From assembly GCA_947632005.1 (NCBI GenBank), contig CANRNU010000021.1:1-39390 (forward strand): DNA of 39,390 nt, in the 5' to 3' direction. Below, piece by piece: positions 15,090 through 23,405 of the stretch. The notes beneath the pieces were generated by a model, which saw only the letters and a program-made list of their open reading frames with translations, was not told the DNA's origin and made no database searches. This DNA is from an uncultured Oscillospiraceae bacterium. Lineage in GTDB: Bacteria > Bacillota > Clostridia > Oscillospirales > Oscillospiraceae. The position numbers and the translations under genes are program-made. The first letter of the stretch is position 1; each line of letters starts with the position of its first letter.

Positions 15090-16532
15090 GTGAAGCAGAG
15101 CGTCTTTTTCCGGAACTTCATGGTGACTACCGGCATGTTCGTCATGTGCTTTCTGGTGTTTGGCTTTACGATGTTCCTGATGGGCCGGGCATTCCTGGTC
15201 CGGGAAAAGCAGGAGAACCTGTATGCCACGGCTGGCGAGGTGGTGCGCTTTGCCGAGGCCATGCACACCGAAGAGGAGCTGGGCAGCTGGGAGCTGCGGA
15301 TGAATCTGGCGGCCATTGCCCAGAGCACCGGGGACCATATCCTGATCTGCGACCCCGCCGGACAGGTGGTGTCCAGCTCTGACCGGAATGTGATATCCCC
15401 GTATATCGGACGGCAGATGCCGGACAGCGTGATGGAACAGCTCCGCCTGGACGGGAGTTATGAGGCCATGACGAACCTTGACGGGTTTTATGACGGGATG
15501 TATTATGTGGTGGCGGAGCCCATTGCCGGCCGGGACGGCGGGACGGCGGGATATGTGTTCGCCAACTATGCCGGGTCAGGCTTTTTCAACGCCTGGGGCG
15601 GGTTCATGATGACGTTCATCTTCGTCGCTGCCGGGGTCCTGGGCCTGGCCATCATCTTTGAGTACGCCAACGACCGGCGTCTGGCCCGGCCTCTGAACGA
15701 GATGGCGGAGGCGGCCCACCGGTTTGCCCGGGGGGACTACAGCGTCCGGGTCACCCCCTATGAGGACGAGGATGAGATCGGCACCCTGACCCAGGCGTTC
15801 AATACCATGGCCGACAGCCTGGAGCGGAACGAGTCCCGCCGCCGGGAATTCATCGCCAACGTCTCCCACGAGCTGCGCACGCCCATGACGGCCATCTCCG
15901 GCTTTGCCGACGGCATTCTGGACGGCACCATCCCTCCCGCGGAGGAAAAGAAATATCTGCAGACCATCTCTTCGGAGACGAAGCGGCTGGGCCGGCTGGT
16001 GCGGAGCATGCTGGACATGTCCCGGCTCCAGGACGGTGATCCGGCCCGGCGGGAACAGACCTTCGACCTGGGGGAGACGGTGGTGCAGACCCTGCTCAGC
16101 TTTGAGGAGCGGGTGGACGCCAAGGGCATGAGCGTGGACCTGAACATGCCGGAGGACGCCCTGCGGGTAAAGGGAGATGTGGACGCGCTGACCCGGGTGG
16201 TGTATAATCTGATAGATAACGCCATCAAATTTGCCGACGAGGGCACGGAGCTGGCGGTGAGCGTCTGGAAGGAGAACGGCAAGGCGTATACCGCCGTGCA
16301 GGATACGGGGCAGACCATCCCCCGGGAGGAGCTGCCGCTCATCTTCGACCGTTTCCACAAGGCGGACCGGTCCCGTAGCCGGGACCGGGAAGGCGTGGGG
16401 CTGGGGCTGTACATGGTCCGGCAGATCCTGGCGGCCCACGACCAGGACATCTTCGTCACCAGTGAAAACGGCGTGACGGTGTTCACCTTTACCCTGGCCC
16501 TGGCCGAGAACGGACGGGCCGCCGGCAAATAG
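15090..16532 (+). CDS. Membrane sensor histidine kinase (HAMP, HisKA, HATPase)
   Basis: 480 residues from a GTG start one base after the regulator stop. Membrane helices at about 11-32 and 169-191 enclose a ~135-residue external sensor domain that looks like a single PAS/Cache-type fold. HAMP at about 192-246, phosphoacceptor His260 in FIANVSHELRTPM, then the N-box LIDNAIKFA, a QDTGQTIP stretch replacing the usual DNGxGI, and the G-box GVGLGLYMVRQIL. It phosphorylates the upstream regulator. The following HtrA protease suggests an envelope or secretion-stress role like CssRS, which is inference from context. Confidence 0.93.
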   Translation: MKQSVFFRNFMVTTGMFVMCFLVFGFTMFLMGRAFLVREKQENLYATAGEVVRFAEAMHTEEELGSWELRMNLAAIAQSTGDHILICDPAGQVVSSSDRNVISPYIGRQMPDSVMEQLRLDGSYEAMTNLDGFYDGMYYVVAEPIAGRDGGTAGYVFANYAGSGFFNAWGGFMMTFIFVAAGVLGLAIIFEYANDRRLARPLNEMAEAAHRFARGDYSVRVTPYEDEDEIGTLTQAFNTMADSLERNESRRREFIANVSHELRTPMTAISGFADGILDGTIPPAEEKKYLQTISSETKRLGRLVRSMLDMSRLQDGDPARREQTFDLGETVVQTLLSFEERVDAKGMSVDLNMPEDALRVKGDVDALTRVVYNLIDNAIKFADEGTELAVSVWKENGKAYTAVQDTGQTIPREELPLIFDRFHKADRSRSRDREGVGLGLYMVRQILAAHDQDIFVTSENGVTVFTFTLALAENGRAAGK

Positions 16533-16599
16533 GACCTGTTATTTCAGGCTATACTGTAATAAGCATCACAACATCCACCGCAGCAAGGGAGGAGACCAA

Positions 16600-17982
16600 A
16601 TGTCCCAAAATATGACGCCTCGCCCGGAAGACTGGTACGGGGCCGGGCGGGACCCCATCCAGGCCAGCGCCTGGTACCAGGCCGCGTCTGAGAAGCCGGC
16701 CGCCGCGCCGGCCCAGCCTTCCATCCGCCACGCGCCCTCCGACGCCCAGCGCCGCCGCAGGGCCTGGGTGAAGGTCGTCAGTCTGACTTTATGCGGCGTG
16801 CTGGTATGCGCGGCCGTGACGGTGGCCGTGCTGAACAGCGGCCTGCTCCGCCGGATCTATGCCGTCGAGGCCCGCATCGCCGATTCCGCTGGACATGACT
16901 TTGATTTCAGCTTCGGCCCGGAGGACTTCGGCAGCATCCCGGGGGAGGATTATGAGGACTTCCGGGACTACTTTGAAAATTACTATACCGCTTCCTCGGA
17001 GATCACCCTGCCCGCAGCGCCCACCGGCACCGGCGTGACATTGCGGCTGCATCCCCGCAAGAGCGAGGAGCTGTCTCTGCAGGAGATCTATGACAAGGTC
17101 AGCCCCGCCGTGGTGGGCATCAACGCCTTTGCGGACGACCTGCCCTACAGCTGGGGCACCGGCGTGGTGTTCACCGACGACGGCTATGTGGTCACCAACA
17201 CCCATATCCTCCAGGGCTGCTCCCAGGCCAATGTGGTCTTCAGCGACGGCACGGAGTATGAGGCGTATCTGGTGGGGGCAGATGAGCTGAGCGACATTGC
17301 GGTGCTCTACATCGGCGGGAAGGACCTGCCCTACGCCCAGTTTGGCCGGTCCGACGCCCTGAAGGTGGGGGACATGGCCGTAGCCATCGGCAACCCCCTG
17401 GGGAAGGAATATACCGGCACCATGACCGATGGCATCATCTCCGCCATCGACCGGAACGTGACCTATGACGGCCACACCATGACCCTGCTGCAGACCAATG
17501 CCGCCCTGAACGAGGGCAACTCCGGCGGGCCCCTCATCAACGCCGCCGGACAGGTGGTGGGCATCACCAATATGAAGATCATGTCCTCCTACATGACCAC
17601 GGTGGAGGGGATCGGCTTCGCCATTCCCTCGTCGGTGGTAAAGCAGATCGCGGACCAGCTCATCGAGACCGGCGTCGTGCCCGGGGAGCCCACCATCGGC
17701 ATCCTGGCCGGGGCCATGACCATGGAGGCCATGGAGAAATATGACCTGCCCCAGGGCGTGTATGTGTCCCGGGTGGACGAGGGGTCCGACGCGCTGAAAA
17801 AGGGCCTGCAAGTGGGCGACGTCATCACGGCGGTAAACGGAGAGCGGGTGGCAACTGTGGCCCAGGTGAACGCCGTCAAGGAGGGCCTGCAGGTGGGCGA
17901 CAGCATCACGCTGACCATCTTCCGGGACGGGGAGACCTTCGACGTGGACATCGTCCTGGTGGACAAAGCGGACATCCGATAA
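16600..17982 (+). CDS. HtrA/DegP-like membrane-anchored serine protease with PDZ domain
   Basis: 460 residues. A cytoplasmic N-terminus rich in Ala/Pro/Arg (1-56), one membrane helix (~57-79), an acidic linker (100-135), a trypsin-like domain with the triad His202 (TNTHIL), Asp232 (LSDIAVL) and Ser308 (NEGNSGGPL), and a C-terminal PDZ domain (~365-455; GLQVGDVITAVNG). HtrA proteases degrade or refold damaged exported proteins. GGGAGGAG nine bases before ATG 16600. It follows the two-component pair by 67 bp and is probably co-transcribed or regulated with it. Confidence 0.93.
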   Translation: MSQNMTPRPEDWYGAGRDPIQASAWYQAASEKPAAAPAQPSIRHAPSDAQRRRRAWVKVVSLTLCGVLVCAAVTVAVLNSGLLRRIYAVEARIADSAGHDFDFSFGPEDFGSIPGEDYEDFRDYFENYYTASSEITLPAAPTGTGVTLRLHPRKSEELSLQEIYDKVSPAVVGINAFADDLPYSWGTGVVFTDDGYVVTNTHILQGCSQANVVFSDGTEYEAYLVGADELSDIAVLYIGGKDLPYAQFGRSDALKVGDMAVAIGNPLGKEYTGTMTDGIISAIDRNVTYDGHTMTLLQTNAALNEGNSGGPLINAAGQVVGITNMKIMSSYMTTVEGIGFAIPSSVVKQIADQLIETGVVPGEPTIGILAGAMTMEAMEKYDLPQGVYVSRVDEGSDALKKGLQVGDVITAVNGERVATVAQVNAVKEGLQVGDSITLTIFRDGETFDVDIVLVDKADIR

Positions 17983-18015
17983 CTGCGGTCGGTCCGGCGG
18001 TATAACGGATCATAA

Positions 18016-18056
18016 AAACGGCATGGCTAAACGCCATGCCGTTTCTGCGTTTTTTA
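18016..18056 (+). terminator. Terminator of htrA
   Basis: Arms AAACGGCATGGC (18016-18027) and GCCATGCCGTTT (18033-18044) with a TAAAC loop, followed by CTGCGTTTTTT. It separates the protease from the potassium locus. Confidence 0.9.
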
Positions 18057-18142
18057 ATGTGATCTTTATGCCGGCCAGGCAAATGCTAACGCACATTTCA
18101 CAAAACTTGTGGCACAATGATGCCATCAGGGAGGTGAGGGCC

Positions 18143-19468
18143 GTGCGCAGGATGGAGAGGAACCTGTCCACATCGCAGATCATCATTCTGGGCTTTATGG
18201 CCCTCATCCTGCTGGGCAGCCTGCTGCTCATGCTCCCGGCTTCCACCCGGGACGGAGAGGGCGCAAACTTTTCCGACGCGCTGTTTACTGCCACTTCTGC
18301 CGTGTGCGTCACCGGCTTGGTGGTACGGGACACCGCCGCCTATTGGAGCGGCTTCGGGCAGGGGGTACTGCTGTTCCTCATCCAGATCGGCGGCATGGGA
18401 GTGGTGACGGCGGCGATGGCCATGGTTGCCCTGACCGGCAAGCGAGTGAGCCTAAAGCAGCGCACGGCCATCCAGGAGTCACTCTCCGCCCACTCCATCA
18501 GCGGAATCGTCCGGCTGGCGGGGACCATCATCTGTGCCGCAGTCATCATTGAACTGACCGGCGCGGCGGTCATGGCCCCGGTGTTCTGCCGACGTTATGG
18601 GCTGAAAGAAGGGATATGGTACGGGCTTTTCCACGCCGTGTCCGCCTTTTGCAATGCGGGCTTCGACCTGATGGGCCGGGAGGAGGCTTTTTCCTCGCTG
18701 ACTTCCTTTGCGGCCCAGCCGGTCATCAATCTCACCGTCATGGCGCTCATCATAGTAGGCGGCATCGGCTTTCTCACTTGGGAGGATGTGCGGACACACG
18801 GCGTTCATTTGCGCCGCTTTAGTATGCAGAGCAAGGTCATACTGTCTGTTACAGGGCTTCTTATCGCACTTCCTGCGGTATACTTCTTCTTCGGCGAGTT
18901 TGCTGCTTACCCCATGCGCCAGCGGGTATGGTCAAGTCTGTTCCAGGCGGTGACGCCCCGGACGGCGGGCTTCAACACCGTGGATCAGGCGGCCTTGAGC
19001 GATACAGGCCAGGCCCTCACCGTCGCGCTGATGCTCATCGGCGGGTCACCCGGCTCCACCGCAGGCGGTATGAAAACCACGACTCTGGCGGCACTTGCCG
19101 CCACCGCATGGGCGGTGTTCCGCCGCCGGGAGCATACGAGCCTTTTCGGCCGGCGGCTGGAGGAGGGCGCGGTGCGCACTGCCGCCACGGTGCTGGTGAT
19201 GTATCTGACCCTGTTTCTCTTGGGCGGGGCGGTCATCAGTCGGGCGGAAGCGCTGCCGTTGGGGACGTGCCTTTTCGAGACGGCCTCGGCTATCGGCACG
19301 GTGGGCCTGTCTCTGGGCATCACGCCCACGCTGGGACAGCTCAGCCGGGGCATCCTCATATTTCTCATGTTCTTTGGCCGGGCGGGCGGCCTGACGCTGA
19401 TCTTCGCCGCCCTGGCCGGCAGGAAGCGGGAGGCGCTCCTCCCGGCGGAAAAGCTGACGATAGGATAG
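18143..19468 (+). CDS. trkH: TrkH/KtrB family potassium uptake channel subunit
   Basis: 441 residues from GTG 18143, which has AGGGAGGTGA six bases upstream. A longer in-frame start would lie inside the htrA terminator and is rejected. The four filter-type loops of the family are visible: TSAVCVTGLVV, FHAVSAFCNAGFDLMG, TPRTAGFNTVD and ETASAIGTVGLSLG. About eight to ten hydrophobic helices. Transports K+ (with H+ or Na+ in some relatives) under control of the cytoplasmic RCK subunit encoded next. The stop is eleven bases before the trkA start. Confidence 0.93.
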   Translation: MRRMERNLSTSQIIILGFMALILLGSLLLMLPASTRDGEGANFSDALFTATSAVCVTGLVVRDTAAYWSGFGQGVLLFLIQIGGMGVVTAAMAMVALTGKRVSLKQRTAIQESLSAHSISGIVRLAGTIICAAVIIELTGAAVMAPVFCRRYGLKEGIWYGLFHAVSAFCNAGFDLMGREEAFSSLTSFAAQPVINLTVMALIIVGGIGFLTWEDVRTHGVHLRRFSMQSKVILSVTGLLIALPAVYFFFGEFAAYPMRQRVWSSLFQAVTPRTAGFNTVDQAALSDTGQALTVALMLIGGSPGSTAGGMKTTTLAALAATAWAVFRRREHTSLFGRRLEEGAVRTAATVLVMYLTLFLLGGAVISRAEALPLGTCLFETASAIGTVGLSLGITPTLGQLSRGILIFLMFFGRAGGLTLIFAALAGRKREALLPAEKLTIG

Positions 19469-19479
19469 GAGGTTTCGCT

Positions 19480-20127
19480 ATGAAGTCGGTATTGTTGATA
19501 GGACTGGGCCGTTTCGGCTCCCACATCGCGGAAAAGCTCTGCGAGATGCACTGCCAGGTGCTGGCGGTGGACAACAGCGAGGAGCGGGTCAGCGCGGTGC
19601 TGCCCATGGTGACGGCGGCCCAGATCGGGGACAGCACCAGCCGCGCCTTCCTCTCCGGTCTAGGGGTGCCCAGCTTCGACGTGTGCATCGTGGCCATCGG
19701 AGACAACTTCCAGAACTCTCTGGAGACCGCCGCCATTTTGAAGGACCTGGGGGCCAAAAAGGTCATCGCCCGTGCCGCCAGCGAGATGCAGGAGAAATTT
19801 CTGCTGCGCAACGGTGCGGACGAGGTGGTGTACCCGGAAAAGCAGCTGGCGGCCTGGACCGCCGTGCGCTGCACCAGCCGGAGCATCCTGGACTACATCG
19901 AGCTGGACGGGGACTGCTCACTGTTCGAGCTGGCCGTCCCGCCCGCCTGGAGCGGAAAGACGGTGGTGATGCTGGACATTCGGAAAAAGTACGGCCTCAA
20001 CATCCTGGGCATCCGGGAGGGCGGTCGGCTGAACACAGAGGTGGGGCCGGATACCACGCTGAGCACGGACGAGTCCATGCTGGTGCTGGGCAAGCCCCGG
20101 GCTGTGCAGCGGTGCTTCCGCATCTGA
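19480..20127 (+). CDS. trkA: TrkA/KtrA potassium channel regulatory subunit
   Basis: 215 residues: an RCK_N Rossmann domain (GLGRFGSHIAEKL nucleotide loop, Asp at the end of strand 2 in LAVDNSEERV, IGDSTSR, then VCIVAIGDNFQNSLE) followed by a TrkA_C domain (SLFELAVPPAWSGKTV to MLVLGKPRAV). A ring of these subunits gates the TrkH channel in response to nucleotides. ATAGGAGG precedes ATG 19480. A single RCK unit is the KtrA-like form rather than the tandem E. coli TrkA. Confidence 0.93.
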   Translation: MKSVLLIGLGRFGSHIAEKLCEMHCQVLAVDNSEERVSAVLPMVTAAQIGDSTSRAFLSGLGVPSFDVCIVAIGDNFQNSLETAAILKDLGAKKVIARAASEMQEKFLLRNGADEVVYPEKQLAAWTAVRCTSRSILDYIELDGDCSLFELAVPPAWSGKTVVMLDIRKKYGLNILGIREGGRLNTEVGPDTTLSTDESMLVLGKPRAVQRCFRI

Positions 20128-20182
20128 TGTAGAAGAAAAGCTGATTTTGTGCTATGATGAACATAGGAAAGGGGTGAAAGCC

Positions 20183-22117
20183 ATGGCGTCCGGCGTCGAG
20201 CATATTCTGGCGTGTCTTTCCTCCTCGCCCTCCAACGGGCGGATCATCCGCACGGCGGCCCGGATGGCCCAGGTCTTCGGCGGCACGTTCACAGCCCTGT
20301 ATGTAAAGACCCCGGACGGGGCTGCCGCCTCGGAGGAGGACAAACGGCGTCTGCGGGATAACCAGGCCCTGGCGGAACGGCTGGGGGCCCGGATCGAGAC
20401 GGTCTATGGCGAGGACGTACCCTTTCAGATCGCGGAGTACGCCCGGCTGAACGGCGTAACGAAGATCGTCCTGGGGCGCAGTGCCGCCGGGAAACGGCGT
20501 CTCTTCGGCCGACCGCCTCTGACGGAGCAGCTGCTCTCATATGCCCCGGAGGTAGATATCCATATCATCCCGGACAAGAGCGCGGATGGCCCTTACCGGC
20601 CCAAGCAAGCTGCGGAATCCGGCAAGAGCGTGGCGAAAAACGCCATGTGGAGCCTGGGCATTCTGGCAGTCGCTACGCTCATCAGCCTGCTGCTCCATGC
20701 TTGGGGCTTTACGGACGCTAACATCATCATGGTCTACATCCTGGGCGTGGTGCTCACCTCGGTGGTCACTACCCGCCCCGTCTATGCCCTGGTGTCCTCC
20801 GTGGCAAGCGTACTGGTGTTCAACTACCTCTTTACAGTTCCCCGCTTTTCCTTTGCGGCCTACGGCACCGGCTATCCCGTGACGTTCCTCATCATGTTCC
20901 TGACGGCCTATATCACCAGCACCTTGGCGATACGCTATAAGGCCCGGGCGGGACAGGCGGCCCTCACCGCCCGGCGGACGAAGATGCTCTTTGACGCCAA
21001 CCAAGCCCTGTCCAAGGCCAGGGGCCGGGACGAGATACTGGACACGGCGGCGGAGCAGTTGGTGGGCCTGTTGGGAAGGAATACCGTCATCTACCCGCTG
21101 GCGGACGGGCTTTTGCAGGAGCCGATGCTGTACCCAGCCGCGGGCAAAATGACCTACGATACGGATGCGGAGCGGCCTGCAGCGTGGCGTGCCCTGACGG
21201 AGGATGCCCCCGGCGAAGGGGACAAGGGCGGGTATCTCTATGCTCCCCTAAAGGTCAATGACCGAAAGTATGGCGTGGTGGGGCTGGACGTGCGCGCGGA
21301 AATGTTGGACGGCTCGGAGCGGGACATTCTGTCCTCCATCCTGGCGGAGTGCACCTTGGCGTTGGAGAACGAGCGCAACGCCCGGGAGAAGGAGGCTGCC
21401 GCGGTGCTGGCAGAGAGCGAGAAACTGCGGGCGGACCTTCTGCGCACCATCTCCCACGATCTGCGCACGCCCCTGACCACCATCTCCGGCAACGCGGCCA
21501 ATCTCCTGGCCAACGAGGACAAGTTTGACCCGAAGACCCGACGGGCCATCTATGGCGACATCTATGACGACGCCCAGTGGCTCACAGAGTTGGTGGAGAA
21601 TCTCCTGTACGCCACCCGCATCGAAGAAGGCCGCATGACCCTCCATCCCTCAGCGGAGCTGGTAAGCGACATCGTGGACGAGGCTGCGGCCCACACCCGC
21701 CGCAAGACGAGAAAGGGCGCTGTTCGGGTGATCCACTCCGAGGAACTGCTGCTGGTGCGGGCCGACGCCCGGCTGGTGGTGCAGGTCATCGTGAATCTTA
21801 TTGACAACGCCTTCAAATATGCCGGAGAAAACGCCGCCGTTACTGTAACAGACGACCGGTGCGGCGATATGGCGGAGGTGCTGGTGGCCGACGATGGGCC
21901 CGGCGTGGCGGACAACGAGAAGGAACGGGTATTTGAAAAGTTCTTCTGCGGCCAGGCGCCTGTGGCGGACGACCGCCGCCGGCTGGGGCTGGGGCTGTAC
22001 CTGTGCCGGGCTATTATCCAGGCCCACGGCGGGACCATAGAGGTCCGGGACAATCAGCCCCATGGCGCGGTGTTCCGCTTCACCCTGCCCCGGGAGGAGG
22101 TAAAGCTGCATGAATAA
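20183..22117 (+). CDS. kdpD: KdpD-like sensor kinase lacking the N-terminal KdpD domain
   Basis: 644 residues versus about 900 for E. coli KdpD. It begins directly with the universal-stress-like domain (VEHILACLSSSPSNGRIIRTA, to ~133). Four closely spaced helices of the DUF4118 membrane block follow (~153-252), then a GAF-like region (~280-390), HisKA with His425 in TISHDLRTPL, and an HATPase domain (LIDNAFKYA, DDGPGV, RLGLGLYLCRAI). The canonical N-terminal ATP-binding KdpD sensor domain is absent. Start ATG 20183 after GGAAAGGGGTGA. An extended -10, TGCTATGAT (20150-20158), lies upstream. Its last eight bases overlap kdpE. Confidence 0.9.
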   Translation: MASGVEHILACLSSSPSNGRIIRTAARMAQVFGGTFTALYVKTPDGAAASEEDKRRLRDNQALAERLGARIETVYGEDVPFQIAEYARLNGVTKIVLGRSAAGKRRLFGRPPLTEQLLSYAPEVDIHIIPDKSADGPYRPKQAAESGKSVAKNAMWSLGILAVATLISLLLHAWGFTDANIIMVYILGVVLTSVVTTRPVYALVSSVASVLVFNYLFTVPRFSFAAYGTGYPVTFLIMFLTAYITSTLAIRYKARAGQAALTARRTKMLFDANQALSKARGRDEILDTAAEQLVGLLGRNTVIYPLADGLLQEPMLYPAAGKMTYDTDAERPAAWRALTEDAPGEGDKGGYLYAPLKVNDRKYGVVGLDVRAEMLDGSERDILSSILAECTLALENERNAREKEAAAVLAESEKLRADLLRTISHDLRTPLTTISGNAANLLANEDKFDPKTRRAIYGDIYDDAQWLTELVENLLYATRIEEGRMTLHPSAELVSDIVDEAAAHTRRKTRKGAVRVIHSEELLLVRADARLVVQVIVNLIDNAFKYAGENAAVTVTDDRCGDMAEVLVADDGPGVADNEKERVFEKFFCGQAPVADDRRRLGLGLYLCRAIIQAHGGTIEVRDNQPHGAVFRFTLPREEVKLHE

Positions 22118-22805
22118 GTTTCTCATTCTCGTGGTGGAGGACGACCCGCCTGTGCGGAATCTGATCGCCACCACCCTGAAAGCCCACGACTACCGCTACC
22201 TCACCGCGGACACCGGGGAGGGGGCGGTGATGGAGGCTGCCTCCCACGCCCCGGATGTCATTTTGCTGGACCTGGGCCTGCCCGACATGGACGGCGTGGA
22301 GGTCATCCGCCGGGTCCGGGGCTGGTCCAACGTACCCATCATCGTCATCAGCGCCCGCAGCGAGGACGCCGACAAGATCGCCGCTCTGGACGCCGGCGCG
22401 GACGACTATCTCACAAAGCCCTTCTCCGTGGACGAACTGCTGGCCCGGCTCCGGGTCACCCAGCGGCGGCTGGCTCTGATGGGCGGAGACGAGAGCGCGT
22501 CCGTCTATGAAAACGGTGCGCTGCGCATCGACTTTGCCGCTGGGTGCGCCTATCTGGACGGGGAAGAGCTTCACCTGACGGCCATCGAGTATAAGCTTCT
22601 GTGCCTGCTGGCCCGGAACACCGGCAAGGTCCTGACCCACAAATTCATCACCCAGGGCGTGTGGGGAAGCTCTTGGGACAATGACGTGGCCAGCCTGCGG
22701 GTCTATATGGCGACCCTGCGCAAAAAGCTGGAGGCCGCCCCCGGCGCACCCCAGTATATCCAGACCCACATCGGTATCGGCTACCGGATGATAAAGGTCG
22801 AGTGA
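22110..22805 (+). CDS. kdpE: KdpE-like OmpR-family response regulator
   Basis: 231 residues. Receiver domain with EDD (10-12), phosphoacceptor Asp54 in ILLDLGLPDMDG, Ser in VISARSE and Lys in LTKPF. The winged-helix domain has LTAIEYKLLCLLARNTGKVLTH and VASLRVYMATLRKKLE, with the IGIGYRM ending typical of KdpE. It starts within the kdpD 3' end (eight-base overlap). With no kdpFABC here, its likely target is the adjacent trkH-trkA pair, which is inference. Confidence 0.92.
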   Translation: MNKFLILVVEDDPPVRNLIATTLKAHDYRYLTADTGEGAVMEAASHAPDVILLDLGLPDMDGVEVIRRVRGWSNVPIIVISARSEDADKIAALDAGADDYLTKPFSVDELLARLRVTQRRLALMGGDESASVYENGALRIDFAAGCAYLDGEELHLTAIEYKLLCLLARNTGKVLTHKFITQGVWGSSWDNDVASLRVYMATLRKKLEAAPGAPQYIQTHIGIGYRMIKVE

Positions 22806-22833
22806 GCATTTTTTCAAGCGCGCTGCCAAGAGA

Positions 22834-22859
22834 AAGGCGGGGCTGTCCGGCCCCGCCTT
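22834..22859. terminator. Bidirectional terminator between kdpE and minus-strand small ORFs
   Basis: Arms AAGGCGGGGC (22834-22843) and GCCCCGCCTT (22850-22859) with a six-base loop. The better T-run (CTTTCTCTT) is on the minus-strand side, which supports a real minus-strand transcript ending here. Confidence 0.8.
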
Positions 22860-22874
22860 CGGTGTGTTATAAGT

Positions 22875-23021
22875 TTACATAATGTGTTCTTCCGCGCAGT
22901 CATCCCGGACGCGCATGCCCATATCCTCCCGCGTACCGGTGGGATATTTGGCAATGGACGTGCTGTCGAACTTCGGCGCCAGCCTCGTCTCCGGGTCCAG
23001 GCGCGGATTTGCCCCTGTCAC
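22875..23021 (-). CDS. Small ORF in frame downstream of the Gln/Asn-rich peptide
   Basis: 48 codons from a GTG at 23021, ending in TAA 16 bases before a minus-strand terminator. Composition is protein-like (ANPRLDPETRLAPKFDSTS, then AKYPTGTREDMG). It lies in the same frame as the upstream peptide and is separated from its TGA stop only by five codons, so it may be a separate gene, a C-terminal part cut off by a nonsense change, or a read-through extension. The ribosome site is weak (GAAGG about 12 bases upstream). I do not recognise a family. Confidence 0.4.
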   Translation of the reverse strand: MTGANPRLDPETRLAPKFDSTSIAKYPTGTREDMGMRVRDDCAEEHIM

Positions 23022-23036
23022 GTCAGGGCCGTGCCT

Positions 23037-23138
23037 TCAATTCTGAGTGTTGTTCTGGCCGTTCTGGCTGTTCTGGTTGCTGCGGTTCTGTGTGTTCTGC
23101 TTGTTCTGGTTGTTTTTGCTCTGTTTGTCCTTGGACAA
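23037..23138 (-). CDS. Short Gln/Asn-rich peptide, probable spore-associated protein
   Basis: 33 residues beginning MSKDKQSKNNQNKQ and built from repeated Gln-Asn pairs with Lys, Ser and Thr between them. TTG start at 23138, with GAGGTGA five bases before it; a GTG at 23147 is an alternative. Such small, hydrophilic, Gln/Asn-rich, hydrophobic-free peptides resemble the composition of gamma-type small acid-soluble spore proteins, without being homologous in sequence as far as I can see. The sigma-G-like promoter directly upstream and the spoVAC gene elsewhere in the window fit a late forespore product. Role is inference. Confidence 0.6.
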   Translation of the reverse strand: MSKDKQSKNNQNKQNTQNRSNQNSQNGQNNTQN

Positions 23139-23155
23139 TGTTATCACCTCGCCGG

Positions 23156-23184
23156 TAGTATGCCCCGGGAACGGAGCGTTATAC
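23156..23184 (-). promoter_or_regulatory. Sigma-G-like (forespore) promoter
   Basis: On the minus strand GTATA (23184-23180), a 17-base spacer, then CATACTA (23162-23156). These agree with the forespore sigma-G pattern, -35 G[ACT]ATR and -10 CATNNTA. The start of transcription would be about 10-12 bases before the ribosome site of the Gln/Asn-rich peptide gene. Confidence 0.6.
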
Positions 23185-23279
23185 CAGGAGGAGATGCAAA
23201 TTTCATCCATGGACCGGGCGCGGGGAATGAGACGATTTGTGCACCTGGGAGAATAATTTCCGGACTGGGGGATTTTTCC

Positions 23280-23308
23280 TTGACAATCGGGGACGATTGA
23301 CGTTTAAT
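23280..23308 (+). promoter_or_regulatory. Promoter(s) of ppdK
   Basis: TTGACA (23280-23285), a 17-base spacer and TTTAAT (23303-23308). A second overlapping pair, TTGACG (23297-23302), a 17-base spacer and TAATAG (23320-23325), could act in tandem. The leader to ATG 23406 is about 80-95 bases. Confidence 0.75.
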
Positions 23309-23405
23309 AGGTATGTTCATAATAGGCGGGAAATGGGCTTTTGCCCGGGACGCCGCTTTTTGATGTCAATACAATTCACAGGAATTTTAAGGAGGAAAAC
23401 GCGCA

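Noticed and set aside
18023-18142. N-terminal extension of TrkH
   Set aside because: The extended start lies inside the htrA terminator; GTG 18143 with AGGGAGGTGA is far better.
19600-20127. Fused frame reading from inside trkH into trkA (18928-20127)
   Set aside because: The first half is an out-of-frame shadow of trkH; the real trkA start is ATG 19480 with ATAGGAGG upstream.
23001-23039. TGA 23037-23039 as a selenocysteine codon between the two small ORFs
   Set aside because: A small CCCTG/CAGGG stem with a GU-containing loop follows about eight bases later, which is suggestive of a bacterial SECIS. But the upstream peptide has no redox context or Cys, the stem is only five base pairs, and a normal stop of a complete Gln/Asn-rich peptide explains it better.
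23040-23130. Tandem TTCTGGTTG-like repeats as a CRISPR or VNTR
   Set aside because: The repetition is only codon-level repetition of Gln-Asn (CAG AAC) in the minus-strand peptide gene.
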